Below are positions 1 through 8,341 of a stretch of DNA of 64,000 nt, one piece after another. The translations under genes and the position numbers were made by a program. Position 1 is the stretch's first letter. Each line of letters begins with the position of its first letter. The notes under the pieces are model-generated. The model saw only the letters and a program-made list of their open reading frames with translations, had not been told where the DNA came from and ran no database searches. Source of the stretch: Collinsella sp. (GTDB lineage Bacteria; Actinomycetota; Coriobacteriia; Coriobacteriales; Coriobacteriaceae); contig JAUMSH010000056.1 of NCBI GenBank assembly GCA_031292915.1, positions 8,018 to 72,017 of the forward strand, given 5' to 3'.

Positions 1-819
1 GGGAGCGTTCCCGAGCCAGATGCGACCTTTTCCCCGAGCGATGCAGCGCTGCTTCGACATCATCTGATCGGGTATCTTGAACAAGGGGGATTCATCGCGA
101 CACTTGAGCAGACGCCTGCAGACGCGATTCAGCTGCTACAGGAATACGCTTCGCGAACGGTCGCCATGGACGTCGTTGAACGTTACGACGTCAAGAACCC
201 TCGCCTGGCGTCGCTGTTCTTGACGCGGTGTATGGCATCTTCGGGACGAGAGCTGTCAGTGAACAAAGTGTACAACGAGTTCAAGAGCAGACAGATACCC
301 GTCAGTCGTAATTCGCTCAGCGATTTACTTGAGTATTATGAGGACGCCTACCTGTTATTTTCTGTGCCGGAGTTCACGCGTTCACTGGCAAATAACATGC
401 GGTCTGCATCTAAGGTCTACGCTGTCGACCCTGCGATGTTTGGAGCATTCTCTCCCGCATCGGCATTGGACCAGGGCCAGAGGCTCGAGACCGCAGTGTT
501 CAATGCGCTAAGAAGAAGGACTCCCGCGGTGAGGACCGGCTCGGTCTGCCGCCTGCTAATCAAAGAGAAGAGCAAAAGCCATGAGGTGGACTTTGTGGCT
601 GGGGACGCGCTTCTCATGCGGGCTTATAGCCTGATTCAGGTGAGTACGGATATGGCAAGTGAGAAAACGCGCGAGCGCGAAATTGCCGCGCTTGATGCCT
701 CGATGGCCCAGTTCGATCTTGGCGAGTCGGCAATCGTTACCATGGATGAACAGATCGATATTCCATGCGAGCACGGTGTGGTCCACGTAATGCCCGCATG
801 GAAGTGGCTCCTTGCCTAA
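1..819 (+). CDS. ATP-binding protein with DUF4143 C-terminal domain (5' partial)
   Basis: The frame is open from the first base of the window, so this is the 3' part of a longer gene. About 272 residues are visible. The pattern of a helical linker, the segment LLEYYEDAYLLFSVP and a C-terminal nuclease-like fold with EVDFVA resembles the C-terminal DUF4143 domain of the AAA ATPases that carry an N-terminal Walker A domain, which here would lie before position 1. In that family the acidic-hydrophobic EVDFV motif is typical of a restriction-endonuclease-like fold. Function is unknown for most members. It converges on the next gene with a gap of only 73 bases. The family call rests on pattern recognition of the C-terminal half alone. 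Confidence 0.75.
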   Translation, partial: GSVPEPDATFSPSDAALLRHHLIGYLEQGGFIATLEQTPADAIQLLQEYASRTVAMDVVERYDVKNPRLASLFLTRCMASSGRELSVNKVYNEFKSRQIPVSRNSLSDLLEYYEDAYLLFSVPEFTRSLANNMRSASKVYAVDPAMFGAFSPASALDQGQRLETAVFNALRRRTPAVRTGSVCRLLIKEKSKSHEVDFVAGDALLMRAYSLIQVSTDMASEKTREREIAALDASMAQFDLGESAIVTMDEQIDIPCEHGVVHVMPAWKWLLA

Positions 820-892
820 TCACCTATGGACCTGTGGGGTCAGGACCTCCTGGCTCCTTCATCACGGTTGGGGAGCACCTTGCTGTGCCAGG

Positions 893-2374
893 CTAGTCCT
901 GGGCTTTGATGCTCGGCAGGAGAATCTGGGCGAGGTAGTCGGTCTCGAGTTTGGTGGCGGCGTCGGCCTTGCCGTCTTTGCCGACCAGCACGTTCTTGAT
1001 CTGGCTATAGGTGTAGCGGTTGCCGGTCGTAAGCTCGACAAGCTCAATGGCCGTGTCCATGGGGTAGGTTGACACGGGGTTCTGGGTGCGCCCGTTGATA
1101 GTCTGGGGCACCACGTACGGATAGACGGGGCCGCTGGCATAGACGGTGTAGCCGTTGCCCAGGCTGACCGTGCCCAAAACCGTATCGCCGTCATCGGGTG
1201 TAAAGGTTTCGCCATCGCGCACGGCGACGAGCGTCACGAGCGGCGTATTGGCGTCGTCGCCCAGATAGATGCATAGCGTGCTGTCGTTTTGCCAAGTTGC
1301 GACCTTGCCGTACCACTCGACGGGAATATCGAGCTGGTAGAGGTCGGTTGCCTTGTGGCGAGCGTCAGCATCACGGGACGCCTGTGCCTTTTGCGCGCTC
1401 ACGGCATTGACGGCGGCGTCGCGCCGCGCGGTTGCTGCCTGCTGGAGCACTTTGGCAGCCGCGGCGGAGCTCGCACCGCCCTCTTCGGCATACTTGGCGG
1501 CGGCATCGATCTGGTCGTCAGTCACCGTGTCGGCCGAAGGCACCTTGAGCTTAAAGGTGGCCTGGGCACTTAGATCCTGTCCATCGCTCTTAACGGTGAC
1601 TTGCGTCTTGGTGGTCGGGACGGTATAGATGGTGCCGTCGGCCGCGATGGGGGAGGCAGCGATGGAGAGCGTGTAATCGCCAGGCAGCAGTTTGATGCCG
1701 CGGCCGTGCTCGTCAACATAGAGCGTTTCGCTCACGGAGGAGCCATCAGCGTCCTGGCCGCTCACCTGTACGGGAATCTTGGAGCCGGTAGAACAGTCGA
1801 GGCCCGCGGCATGCACGCCAATCTGCACTGACATCATCGTGTGGGCATTGGCGGCGACAGCGGCAGCCTGCTCTTGCTGATATCCGTTCCAGGCGGCATA
1901 GCCTGCGCCGCCGGCGACGAGCGCGACGGCCACGACACCGGCGACCATCAGATTGCGGCGCTTGGGCGACATCTTGCGATGGCGAACCTCGGCCTCGCGT
2001 GCTGAGGGAACGGACGGTAGGGGGATATCGCCCATGGCGATGGTCTCGTCCACGGCAGGCGCAGAGCCCAGGCCGGGAAGCTCGCGGGTCAGCGAATCTT
2101 CGGCCGGCAAGCTGTCGAGCAAGATGGTTTCCTCGCTCGTGTCGGATTCGGGCTGGTCGTTGGCCTCGCTATCGTCCTCTTTGGCTTCGTCAGGAGCGTC
2201 TTTGGCGTCGCTGTCTTCGTCCTCAGTGCCTTCGTGCACCTCGTCCTGCGCGTCGACGGCCGAATCGCTAAACGAGAGCTCGTCTAGCGCGATCCGGTCA
2301 AGGCTCTCCAGGGCTTCGGCACATGCTTCCGCATCCTGGGCCGCATCCTCGCGGCCATACGTCTCATCGCTCAT
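893..2374 (-). CDS. Single-pass membrane protein with acidic cytoplasmic N-terminus
   Basis: 493 residues starting at the ATG preceded by GGGGG seven bases upstream; an in-frame TTG further upstream would add 17 residues without a better site. Residues 1 to about 130 are very acidic and low complexity. A basic stretch (KRRN) precedes one hydrophobic segment at about 137-157, then a probably exported region with a beta-rich part (about 165-260), an Ala-rich helical part and a C-terminal domain of about 150 residues rich in Tyr and Asp. The topology is that of an actinobacterial sensor or envelope protein with a disordered cytoplasmic tail, similar in style to the kinase-cluster proteins further right, but I do not recognise the exported domain. 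It is transcribed alone. Confidence 0.7.
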   Translation of the reverse strand: MSDETYGREDAAQDAEACAEALESLDRIALDELSFSDSAVDAQDEVHEGTEDEDSDAKDAPDEAKEDDSEANDQPESDTSEETILLDSLPAEDSLTRELPGLGSAPAVDETIAMGDIPLPSVPSAREAEVRHRKMSPKRRNLMVAGVVAVALVAGGAGYAAWNGYQQEQAAAVAANAHTMMSVQIGVHAAGLDCSTGSKIPVQVSGQDADGSSVSETLYVDEHGRGIKLLPGDYTLSIAASPIAADGTIYTVPTTKTQVTVKSDGQDLSAQATFKLKVPSADTVTDDQIDAAAKYAEEGGASSAAAAKVLQQAATARRDAAVNAVSAQKAQASRDADARHKATDLYQLDIPVEWYGKVATWQNDSTLCIYLGDDANTPLVTLVAVRDGETFTPDDGDTVLGTVSLGNGYTVYASGPVYPYVVPQTINGRTQNPVSTYPMDTAIELVELTTGNRYTYSQIKNVLVGKDGKADAATKLETDYLAQILLPSIKAQD

Positions 2375-2500
2375 ATATCCCCCAATGCAATATCGGCTCA
2401 ACACTGTACCCAAAAATGGAGCCATATAAAGCGCATACGAAATATAAGATCCGATTTAACCTGAGCGCATCGTTCGACCGCATCCTCGCGGCAGCAAAAG

Positions 2501-2535
2501 GCCCCCGGAACGCGGACGAATCACATTCCGGGGGC
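2501..2535 (-). terminator. Rho-independent terminator of the 2607-3614 gene
   Basis: Read on the minus strand, GCCCCCGGAA and TTCCGGGGGC form a 10-bp GC stem followed by CCTTTTGC. It lies 70 bases after the stop of the membrane protein gene. Confidence 0.8.
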
Positions 2536-2606
2536 TCTGCAATGCGTTGAGTTGCGCGGAGCCGGCTATGCTGCTTCGCGCTCAAGCGATGTCTGCGCTA
2601 GGCACG

Positions 2607-3614
2607 TTACTCGGCGTGCGCGTAATCAACCTTGGCGCGGCGAGCGGTAGCCTTTTCCCAATCGCTGGTGCCCTCAAAGACATCCTGCTTGTAGGGATTG
2701 CGGCCGAGCTTCTTGGCGCGGTAGGCGATGTAGATGATCGCGGCGACGTTGGCGACCAGTGCGGCGATCGAGACCGCGGTAGCGGCGCCGGGGTCGAGCG
2801 TGGAGTGGGTCACAAAGATGGACTCCTCCTGGAAGTACGGGAACACCTGGGCAAACATGCACCAAATAGCAAGCGTAAAGGCGCGGTTCTGGATCCAGCC
2901 GCCCTTGTTCCAGATAAAGGCGGCGACGGTGGGCGCCAGCAGCAGCGCAAAGCCGCAGAACCAGGAGTGGGTGGGCAGGCAGTTGTAGGTGTAGCAGAAG
3001 TTCCAGATATCGTAGGCGATGATGTAGACCCAGGTCATATCGGGCCACAGCATGTCGGTCTGATCCTCGGAGGCGTAGACGCTCCACCAACCGGTCATGC
3101 AGAAGATGTTGATGATACCGGCGATGCCGTTGAACACGTTGTTCCAGCCGGCCAGCTGCGTGGCACCCTCGGAGGTGACCCAGGTGGACTGGCCCAGGAC
3201 AAAGAAGTGATAGGCGCTCTCGAAGTCGGACACGACGGCGATCATGATGTTGATGGCGACGATCACAAACGGCCATGCGCGGAACCAATGTGCCTTGCCG
3301 ATCTTGCCCCACTGGTACTTAATGGCAATGAAGCCCCAGCAGCCGGCCAGCGCCGCGTATACCTTGGCGTAGTGGAACCAGCTGTTCTGGTACACATGGG
3401 TGGGGTTGGTGAGCGCCCACTCGGCACCCTGCGAAACGCCCACGGCGATGGCGACGCAGTAGATGGTCATGGCCAGCGGAGCCACGCCAAAGATGATGGC
3501 CGCGCCCAGCTTGGTGCGGCGGCCGACCTCGTTGAGCACGATCAGGCCAATAAAGACCATGGCCCAGCCGGCCCAGTGGATAAGGGTATCGCTACCCCAA
3601 ACATCGAACAGCAT
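2607..3614 (-). CDS. Polytopic membrane protein, DUF5692-like
   Basis: 335 residues with about nine or ten hydrophobic segments, very rich in Trp, Tyr and Phe (for example WAGWAMVFIG at the N-terminus and the aromatic run around GWIQNRAF). The ATG has AAAGGAG at a good distance. The basic C-terminus (RAKKLGRNPY) suggests a cytoplasmic tail. The protein resembles what I remember as the DUF5692 family in Coriobacteriia, whose function is unknown; that assignment is tentative. It lies 63 bases downstream of the tetR gene on the same strand, so it is probably cotranscribed with and controlled by that regulator. A GCCCGCG/CGCGGGC hairpin without a T-run sits in the gap and may tune read-through. 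Confidence 0.7.
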   Translation of the reverse strand: MLFDVWGSDTLIHWAGWAMVFIGLIVLNEVGRRTKLGAAIIFGVAPLAMTIYCVAIAVGVSQGAEWALTNPTHVYQNSWFHYAKVYAALAGCWGFIAIKYQWGKIGKAHWFRAWPFVIVAINIMIAVVSDFESAYHFFVLGQSTWVTSEGATQLAGWNNVFNGIAGIINIFCMTGWWSVYASEDQTDMLWPDMTWVYIIAYDIWNFCYTYNCLPTHSWFCGFALLLAPTVAAFIWNKGGWIQNRAFTLAIWCMFAQVFPYFQEESIFVTHSTLDPGAATAVSIAALVANVAAIIYIAYRAKKLGRNPYKQDVFEGTSDWEKATARRAKVDYAHAE

Positions 3615-3677
3615 GCTGCTCTCCTTTCACACGCCCGCGGCCCCTCTTCTGATCGCGGGCAGTTTGGCCAAATGTCG

Positions 3678-4340
3678 TCAGTTCTGGGGCTTGCGTTCCG
3701 GATACTTGGCGGTATAGCCCTCGATGTGGAGTGTCGAGGCGATGATTTCCTTGACCGTCTCGTCGGGCACATCGGGGTGCGTGCGGATATACATCAACAA
3801 CCCCATGATGAGGGTGTAGAACGTCTCGTAGACATGGTCGATGCGTAGCTCATGATGGGCGACAAAGTCCACCACGGTGGTGTCGCAGATATACTGCGCC
3901 ACGCGCTGGACCACGTTGTGCAAAAAGCCGCCGTAGAGCGCGCCGCTGCTTGAGGTGAGCGTGCTCGGCAGCTCGTGGCCGCTGGCGACCAGACGCTTAA
4001 AGAGCGGGGCGACGGTGTCGAGCGCGCCCTCGATATCGCCGACGGTGCGGTCGGCGTTCCACTGCTCGAGCTCGGAGATAAAACCGTCAATTGCCTCGTC
4101 CATGACGGCGGTGACGGCGGCGTCCATGTCGGCAAAGTAGTGGTAGAACAATGAACGCGTGCAGCCGGCTCGCTTGGTCACGGCCGAGACGGATAGATGC
4201 GACACGCCCAGCTCAGAGCTCACGGTGCGCACGGCATCGAGGATCTCGCGACGGCGTTCGTCGCCCGTCAAGCGCTTTGCCGCGCTATCGGATGCGGGGA
4301 CGGCATCGACTACAGAGGTATCTGCTGTGTTGCTGCCCAT
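3678..4340 (-). CDS. TetR/AcrR family transcriptional regulator
   Basis: 220 residues. Residues 23-70 hold the TetR helix-turn-helix: RRREILDAVRT, then LSVSAVTKRAGCTRSLFYHYF, with the diagnostic LFYHYF recognition-helix end. The rest is a helical ligand and dimer domain with no recognisable effector signature. It is transcribed away from the 4529-7306 oxidoreductase and towards the 2607-3614 membrane protein. The 188-bp divergent region holds two similar palindromes (TTGACnnnnnGTCAA), which are the natural operator candidates, so the regulator probably controls itself, the membrane protein and the oxidoreductase. The inducing signal cannot be read from sequence. Confidence 0.93.
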   Translation of the reverse strand: MGSNTADTSVVDAVPASDSAAKRLTGDERRREILDAVRTVSSELGVSHLSVSAVTKRAGCTRSLFYHYFADMDAAVTAVMDEAIDGFISELEQWNADRTVGDIEGALDTVAPLFKRLVASGHELPSTLTSSSGALYGGFLHNVVQRVAQYICDTTVVDFVAHHELRIDHVYETFYTLIMGLLMYIRTHPDVPDETVKEIIASTLHIEGYTAKYPERKPQN

Positions 4341-4398
4341 GTTTTGCCGCCTTTCATCCTCTTTTGCCTGACCGTTCGCCTAACAGTCTTGAATATTG

Positions 4399-4436
4399 TT
4401 GACGGTTCGTCAATACTATTTTTGACACAATGTCAA
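4399..4436. promoter_or_regulatory. Twin palindromic operators between tetR and the oxidoreductase gene
   Basis: TTGACGGTTCGTCAA at 4399-4413 and TTGACACAATGTCAA at 4422-4436. Each has perfect 6-bp arms around 3 bases, and the two centres are 23 bp apart, about two helical turns, so two dimers would bind on one DNA face. They lie 59 bp before tetR and 93 bp before the oxidoreductase start. Confidence 0.6.
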
Positions 4437-4528
4437 CAATGGCGGGTGAACGGCATGGGGGCATGTCCGGCCTGCAAAAATGAGGGGTGCCGCGGTCTCG
4501 CCGGGCTGTGGCAAGAGAAGGGACAACC

Positions 4529-7306
4529 ATGATTCTCAACGGACCGGGGATTAGCTATACCGAGCCCGATATCGGCGCGGAGTTCGTGCCGCCGATACCG
4601 GAGCATCCGCGCGAGGCCATCGTCAAACTGTGCGAGCACTGCACCAACCGCCTGCTGCATCGCGACGAGCTGCTGGGCTACGAGTACTGGTCGTTTGCCG
4701 AGGCCGCGACCGACGAGCAGGCCGAAGTGCTCTGCAAGATGAAGATGCGCCGTCCCTACACGCTGTCCGAGATGGTCAAGCTCACCGGCATGCCCGAGGC
4801 CGATATCGAGAAGATGCTCGACGACATGAGCTACACGGGTCTGCTCGAGTACAACTGGGAAAATCCCGAGCGCGCCAAGCAGTGGGTCCTGCCCATGCTG
4901 GTGCCGGGTTCCGCCGAGTTCCTCAACATGCGCGTGGGCCAGCTCGAGGAGCACCCGGTCTACGCCAAGTTCTTTGAACAGGCATCCAAGGGCCCGCTGT
5001 CCAAGGCCACGCCGATGGTGCCGCCCGGAGGCGCCGGTATCGGCATGCACGTCATTCCGGTCGAGAAGGCCATCGATGCCGCGAGCACCTCGGTGCCTAT
5101 TGAGCATATCGAGCACTGGCTCGACAAATACGAGGGCAAGTATGCCGCCAGCACCTGCAGTTGCCGCGCGAGCCGTCGCGTGATGGGTGAGGGCTGTGCA
5201 GACGACCCGGCCGATTGGTGCATCGCCGTGGGCGATATGGCCGACTACGTGGTCGAGACCGATCGTGGCCATTACGTGACCCGCGACGAGGTTTACGACA
5301 TCCTGCGCCAGGCCGAGGACAACGGCTTTGTGCACCAGATCACCAACATCGACGGCGAGAACAAGATCTTCGCCATCTGCAACTGCAACGTCAACGTGTG
5401 CTATGCCCTGCGCACCTCGCAGTTGTTCAACACGCCCAACCTGTCGCGCTCGGCCTATGTCGCCAAGGTCGAGAAGGACAAGTGCGTGGCCTGCGGTCGC
5501 TGCGTTGAGGTGTGCCCGGCCGGTGCCGCTAAGCTGGGCCAGAAGCTCTGCAGCAAAAAGGCCGGTGGCCGCGTGCCTGAGTATCCGCGTCAGGAGCTGC
5601 CCGATGCCACCAAGTGGGACCACACCAAGTGGTCGCCCAACTACCGCAACGACAACCGCATCGAGACGCATGAGTCCGGCACCGCTCCCTGCAAGACGGC
5701 CTGCCCCGCGCATGTCGCCGTTCAGGGCTATTTGAAGCTCGCGGCTCAGGGCCGCTATGACGAGGCCCTAGCACTCATTAAGCGCGAGAACCCGCTGCCC
5801 GCTATCTGCGGCCGTGTGTGCAACCGCCGCTGTGAGGACGCCTGCACCCGTGGTCGCGTGGATGCAGCCGTGGCTATCGACGAGGTCAAGAAGTTTATCG
5901 CCCAGCGCGATCTTGATGCCGCGACCCGCTATGTCCCGCCCGTGGTGACGCCGACGCGCGCTGGCGGCTTCGACCAGAAGATCGCCGTCATCGGTGCCGG
6001 CCCGGCCGGTCTGTCCTGCGCTTTCTACCTGGCCGAGAAGGGCTATAAGCCCGTCGTATTCGAGAAGAACGAGCGTCCGGGCGGCATGCTCACCTACGGT
6101 ATTCCCAGCTTTAAGCTGGAGAAGGACGTTATCGAGGCCGAGGTCGAGGTCATTCGCCTGATGGGCGCCGAGTTCCGCTATGGCGTGGAGGTCGGTCGCG
6201 ATGTGACGCTCGACGAGCTGCGCGAGCAGGGCTTTAAGGCCTTCTACGTGGCTATTGGCTGCCAGGGCGGCCGCCTCGCCGGTATTCCGGGCGAGGATGC
6301 CGAGGATGTGACCGTGGCCGTCGACTTCCTTCGCGAGGTTAACAGCGGCAAGATCGACGCGCTGCCCGGCCGCACCATCGTGGTGGGCGGCGGCAACGTG
6401 GCTATCGATGTCGCGCGCAACGCCTGCCGTCTGGGTTCCGAGCACGTTGAGATGTTCTGCCTGGAGAGCGAGGCCCAGATGCCCGCCAGCGAGGAGGAGC
6501 GTCGCGAGGCCGTTGAGGACGGCGCTCACATCAGCTGCGGTTGGGGTCCCAAGGAGGTTCACCTGGACGAGGCCGGTCGTGTGTGCGGTATCACCTTCAA
6601 GCGCTGCACGCGTGTTTTTGACGACGAGGGCCGGTTTGCGCCCGAGTACGACGAGAACGACCTGCGCCGCGTCGATGCCGACCGTGTCGTCATGTCGATT
6701 GGCCAGTCCATCGTGTGGGGCGATCTGCTGGCTGGCTCCAAGGTGGAGCTTGGCCGCGGCCAGGGTGCTCTTGCCGATCCCCAGACCTACCAGACCGCCG
6801 AGCCCGACATCTTTGTGGGCGGCGATGTCTATACTGGTCCGAGCTTTGCCATCGATGCCATTGCCGCCGGTCACGAGGCCGCCGTGTCCATCCATCGCTT
6901 TGTGCAGCCGGGCTCCACGCTCACCATCGGCCGCAACCAGCGCCGCTACACCGCGCTCGACCGCGACGACGTTGTGCTCGAGGGCTACGACAACGCGAGC
7001 CGCGAGGTTGCGCATGTGGACCGCGAACGCGAGAAGGCTGCGCCGTTTAGCGAGTATGTTGAGACCTTTACCGAGGAGCAGGTGCGCGCCGAGACCGCTC
7101 GCTGCCTGGGCTGCGGCGCCTCGATTGTCGACCCCAACAAGTGCATCGGCTGCGGCCTGTGTACCACCAAGTGCGCGTTTGACGCCATCCATCTGGATCG
7201 CGACCGCCCCGAGTGCTCCACGATGGTCAAATACGAGCAAAAGCTCCCAAGCCTGGGCAAGTACGCGCTCAAGCGTGCGATTAAAATCAAATTCGGGAAG
7301 AAGTAA
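4529..7306 (+). CDS. Multi-domain FAD/NAD(P) oxidoreductase with ferredoxin-type Fe-S clusters (GltD-like)
   Basis: 925 residues; ATG chosen because AAGGGA lies just upstream. Residues 1 to about 310 are an N-terminal region with scattered Cys motifs (CEHC, STCSCRASRRV, ICNCNVNVC). A ferredoxin motif KCVACGRCVEVCP sits at about 318. From about 387 comes a glutamate-synthase small-subunit module: the CKTACP and CGRVCNRRCEDAC cluster ligands, the FAD Rossmann motif IAVIGAGPAGLS at about 484 and the NAD(P) motif IVVGGGNVAIDV at about 616. A second ferredoxin motif KCIGCGLCTTKC lies at about 868. Known GltD-type flavoproteins pass electrons between NAD(P)H and Fe-S clusters; the partner here is unknown. 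It is transcribed alone behind two TetR-like operators, so it is probably inducible. Confidence 0.85.
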   Translation: MILNGPGISYTEPDIGAEFVPPIPEHPREAIVKLCEHCTNRLLHRDELLGYEYWSFAEAATDEQAEVLCKMKMRRPYTLSEMVKLTGMPEADIEKMLDDMSYTGLLEYNWENPERAKQWVLPMLVPGSAEFLNMRVGQLEEHPVYAKFFEQASKGPLSKATPMVPPGGAGIGMHVIPVEKAIDAASTSVPIEHIEHWLDKYEGKYAASTCSCRASRRVMGEGCADDPADWCIAVGDMADYVVETDRGHYVTRDEVYDILRQAEDNGFVHQITNIDGENKIFAICNCNVNVCYALRTSQLFNTPNLSRSAYVAKVEKDKCVACGRCVEVCPAGAAKLGQKLCSKKAGGRVPEYPRQELPDATKWDHTKWSPNYRNDNRIETHESGTAPCKTACPAHVAVQGYLKLAAQGRYDEALALIKRENPLPAICGRVCNRRCEDACTRGRVDAAVAIDEVKKFIAQRDLDAATRYVPPVVTPTRAGGFDQKIAVIGAGPAGLSCAFYLAEKGYKPVVFEKNERPGGMLTYGIPSFKLEKDVIEAEVEVIRLMGAEFRYGVEVGRDVTLDELREQGFKAFYVAIGCQGGRLAGIPGEDAEDVTVAVDFLREVNSGKIDALPGRTIVVGGGNVAIDVARNACRLGSEHVEMFCLESEAQMPASEEERREAVEDGAHISCGWGPKEVHLDEAGRVCGITFKRCTRVFDDEGRFAPEYDENDLRRVDADRVVMSIGQSIVWGDLLAGSKVELGRGQGALADPQTYQTAEPDIFVGGDVYTGPSFAIDAIAAGHEAAVSIHRFVQPGSTLTIGRNQRRYTALDRDDVVLEGYDNASREVAHVDREREKAAPFSEYVETFTEEQVRAETARCLGCGASIVDPNKCIGCGLCTTKCAFDAIHLDRDRPECSTMVKYEQKLPSLGKYALKRAIKIKFGKK

Positions 7307-7353
7307 GAAACGCAACAAGCAGGAGAACGGCGTAGAGAGCGGTTGGACAGCGA

Positions 7354-7488
7354 GCGAGTCCCAGGCGTGGCGAGGTGCCTTGAAAGAGGAGGGCATAGGG
7401 CTTTTGCCCATGCCCGACGATTGAAAGGCAGATCGCCCGTCTGGGACTCGCGCAGCGTCAAGCCGACCGCCGTTCGGTAGAACGGCGG
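7354..7488 (+). promoter_or_regulatory. Structured 5' leader of hypA (candidate cis-regulatory RNA)
   Basis: GCGAGTCCCAG (7354-7364) pairs perfectly with CTGGGACTCGC (7441-7451). Inside are successive helices GGCG/CGCC, TGCCTT/AAGGCA and an apical GGGCATAGGGC-TTTT-GCCCATGCCC, separated by purine-rich internal loops. A second hairpin, CCGCCGTTC-GGTA-GAACGGCGG at 7467-7488, abuts the AAGGA ribosome site of hypA. The architecture is that of a riboswitch or attenuator. I cannot match it to a named class. Confidence 0.55.
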
Positions 7489-7498
7489 AAGGAAATAA

Positions 7499-7936
7499 AT
7501 GCACGAGCTCGGAATCGTCTATCACATCATTCGTGATGTTGAGAATGTGGCGCGCGCTCATGGCGTGCGTCGCGTTTCGAGCGTGACGTTGCTGCTGGGC
7601 GAGGTCTCGGGCGTCGTTCCCGACTTGCTGCTCGACGCTTGGCGCTGGGCAGCAGATAAAAAGCCTATCACCGAGGGCGCGGAGCTTGTTGTGGAGCCCG
7701 TCGAGGCCGTGACGCATTGCGAGGCGTGCGGCTGCGACTACGCGACGGTCGAGCACGGCAAGACCTGCCCCCATTGCGGTAGCGGCGAGACCTATCTGCT
7801 GCAGGGCCAGGAGGTCATGATCAAGCAGATCGAGACCCCCGACGAGGACCCGGCAGACGCTGCTCCTGACGGCCTCTCCGACGCCCCCGACGCCGTCGAT
7901 GCCGTCGACGCCGCCAACCCCCTCCACATCGCCTAG
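7499..7936 (+). CDS. hypA: Hydrogenase nickel incorporation protein HypA
   Basis: 145 residues. It begins MHELGI, whose His2 and Glu3 belong to the nickel site of HypA/HybF metallochaperones, and it carries the zinc-site pair CEACGC and CPHCGS at about 79-104. HypA hands nickel to [NiFe] hydrogenase maturation with HypB. The last 30 residues form an acidic, Ala/Asp/Pro-rich tail beyond the usual length of about 115. No hydrogenase or other hyp gene lies in this window, so hypA acts on enzymes encoded elsewhere. The ATG follows AAGGAA, immediately after the leader hairpin described at 7354-7488, which suggests metal- or structure-dependent control. Confidence 0.93.
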   Translation: MHELGIVYHIIRDVENVARAHGVRRVSSVTLLLGEVSGVVPDLLLDAWRWAADKKPITEGAELVVEPVEAVTHCEACGCDYATVEHGKTCPHCGSGETYLLQGQEVMIKQIETPDEDPADAAPDGLSDAPDAVDAVDAANPLHIA

Positions 7937-7947
7937 GATTCCCTATA

Positions 7948-8014
7948 AGTTGCGGTGAAATAGTTCCTAAATCCAGCCTTCTGGCTCTTAAACAAGAACT
8001 ATTCCACCGCAACT
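7948..8014. repeat. 67-bp palindromic dispersed repeat, copy 1
   Basis: Arms AGTTGCGGTGAAATAGTTC and GAACTATTCCACCGCAACT pair with a single mismatch around a 29-base centre. It lies 11 bases after the hypA stop. Copies 2 (11634-11700) and 3 (58235-58301) have exactly the same length and ends. Confidence 0.9.
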
Positions 8015-8341
8015 ATTTTGAGTGGTTTCGTAGACCATAAGTCACGAAAAAAGTCAAGCCATGTCTGTTTAAACAAAATGGCGGCAGTACAAGCGCATTC
8101 GCGCTTGCCTAAAATCGATATTAATGAACAGCCTGCTTGTATCTGTAAAAGGCATGGCTTGATGAGCGACGCCTTGTCGTGTAATGAGTCAAAAAGCAGT
8201 AACGTAATCAATTTGTAACAAACTTAGACGTTTAAACAAATAATCCAACCTTTTGCGGATTCAGCTATAATTCCACAATCCAAACAGGTATACTCCTTTC
8301 ATGTCGTGTAGGAAATACGTAGACAAAAAGGAGGTTATGTG
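8015..8341 (+). promoter_or_regulatory. 327-bp control region upstream of the PTS operon
   Basis: No gene is convincing here. The stretch is AT-rich compared with its surroundings. It holds the 10-bp palindrome TGTTTAAACA at 8066-8075, a second GTTTAAAC at 8230-8237, the inverted repeat CAAGCGC-attc-GCGCTTG at 8090-8107, and two -10-like boxes, TATAAT at 8266-8271 and TATACT at 8289-8294. The latter lies 47 bases before the start codon and has no good -35 box. Two copies of the same palindrome suggest a regulator, which is inference. Confidence 0.4.

Noticed and set aside
2547..3848. 433-codon plus-strand frame over the DUF5692-like gene
   Set aside because: The minus-strand frame has membrane-protein character, a good ribosome site and a terminator; the plus frame has low-complexity Gly/Asp/His composition.
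8018..8218. 66-codon frame in the PTS control region
   Set aside because: No ribosome site, and its composition resembles the AT-rich spacer more than a gene.
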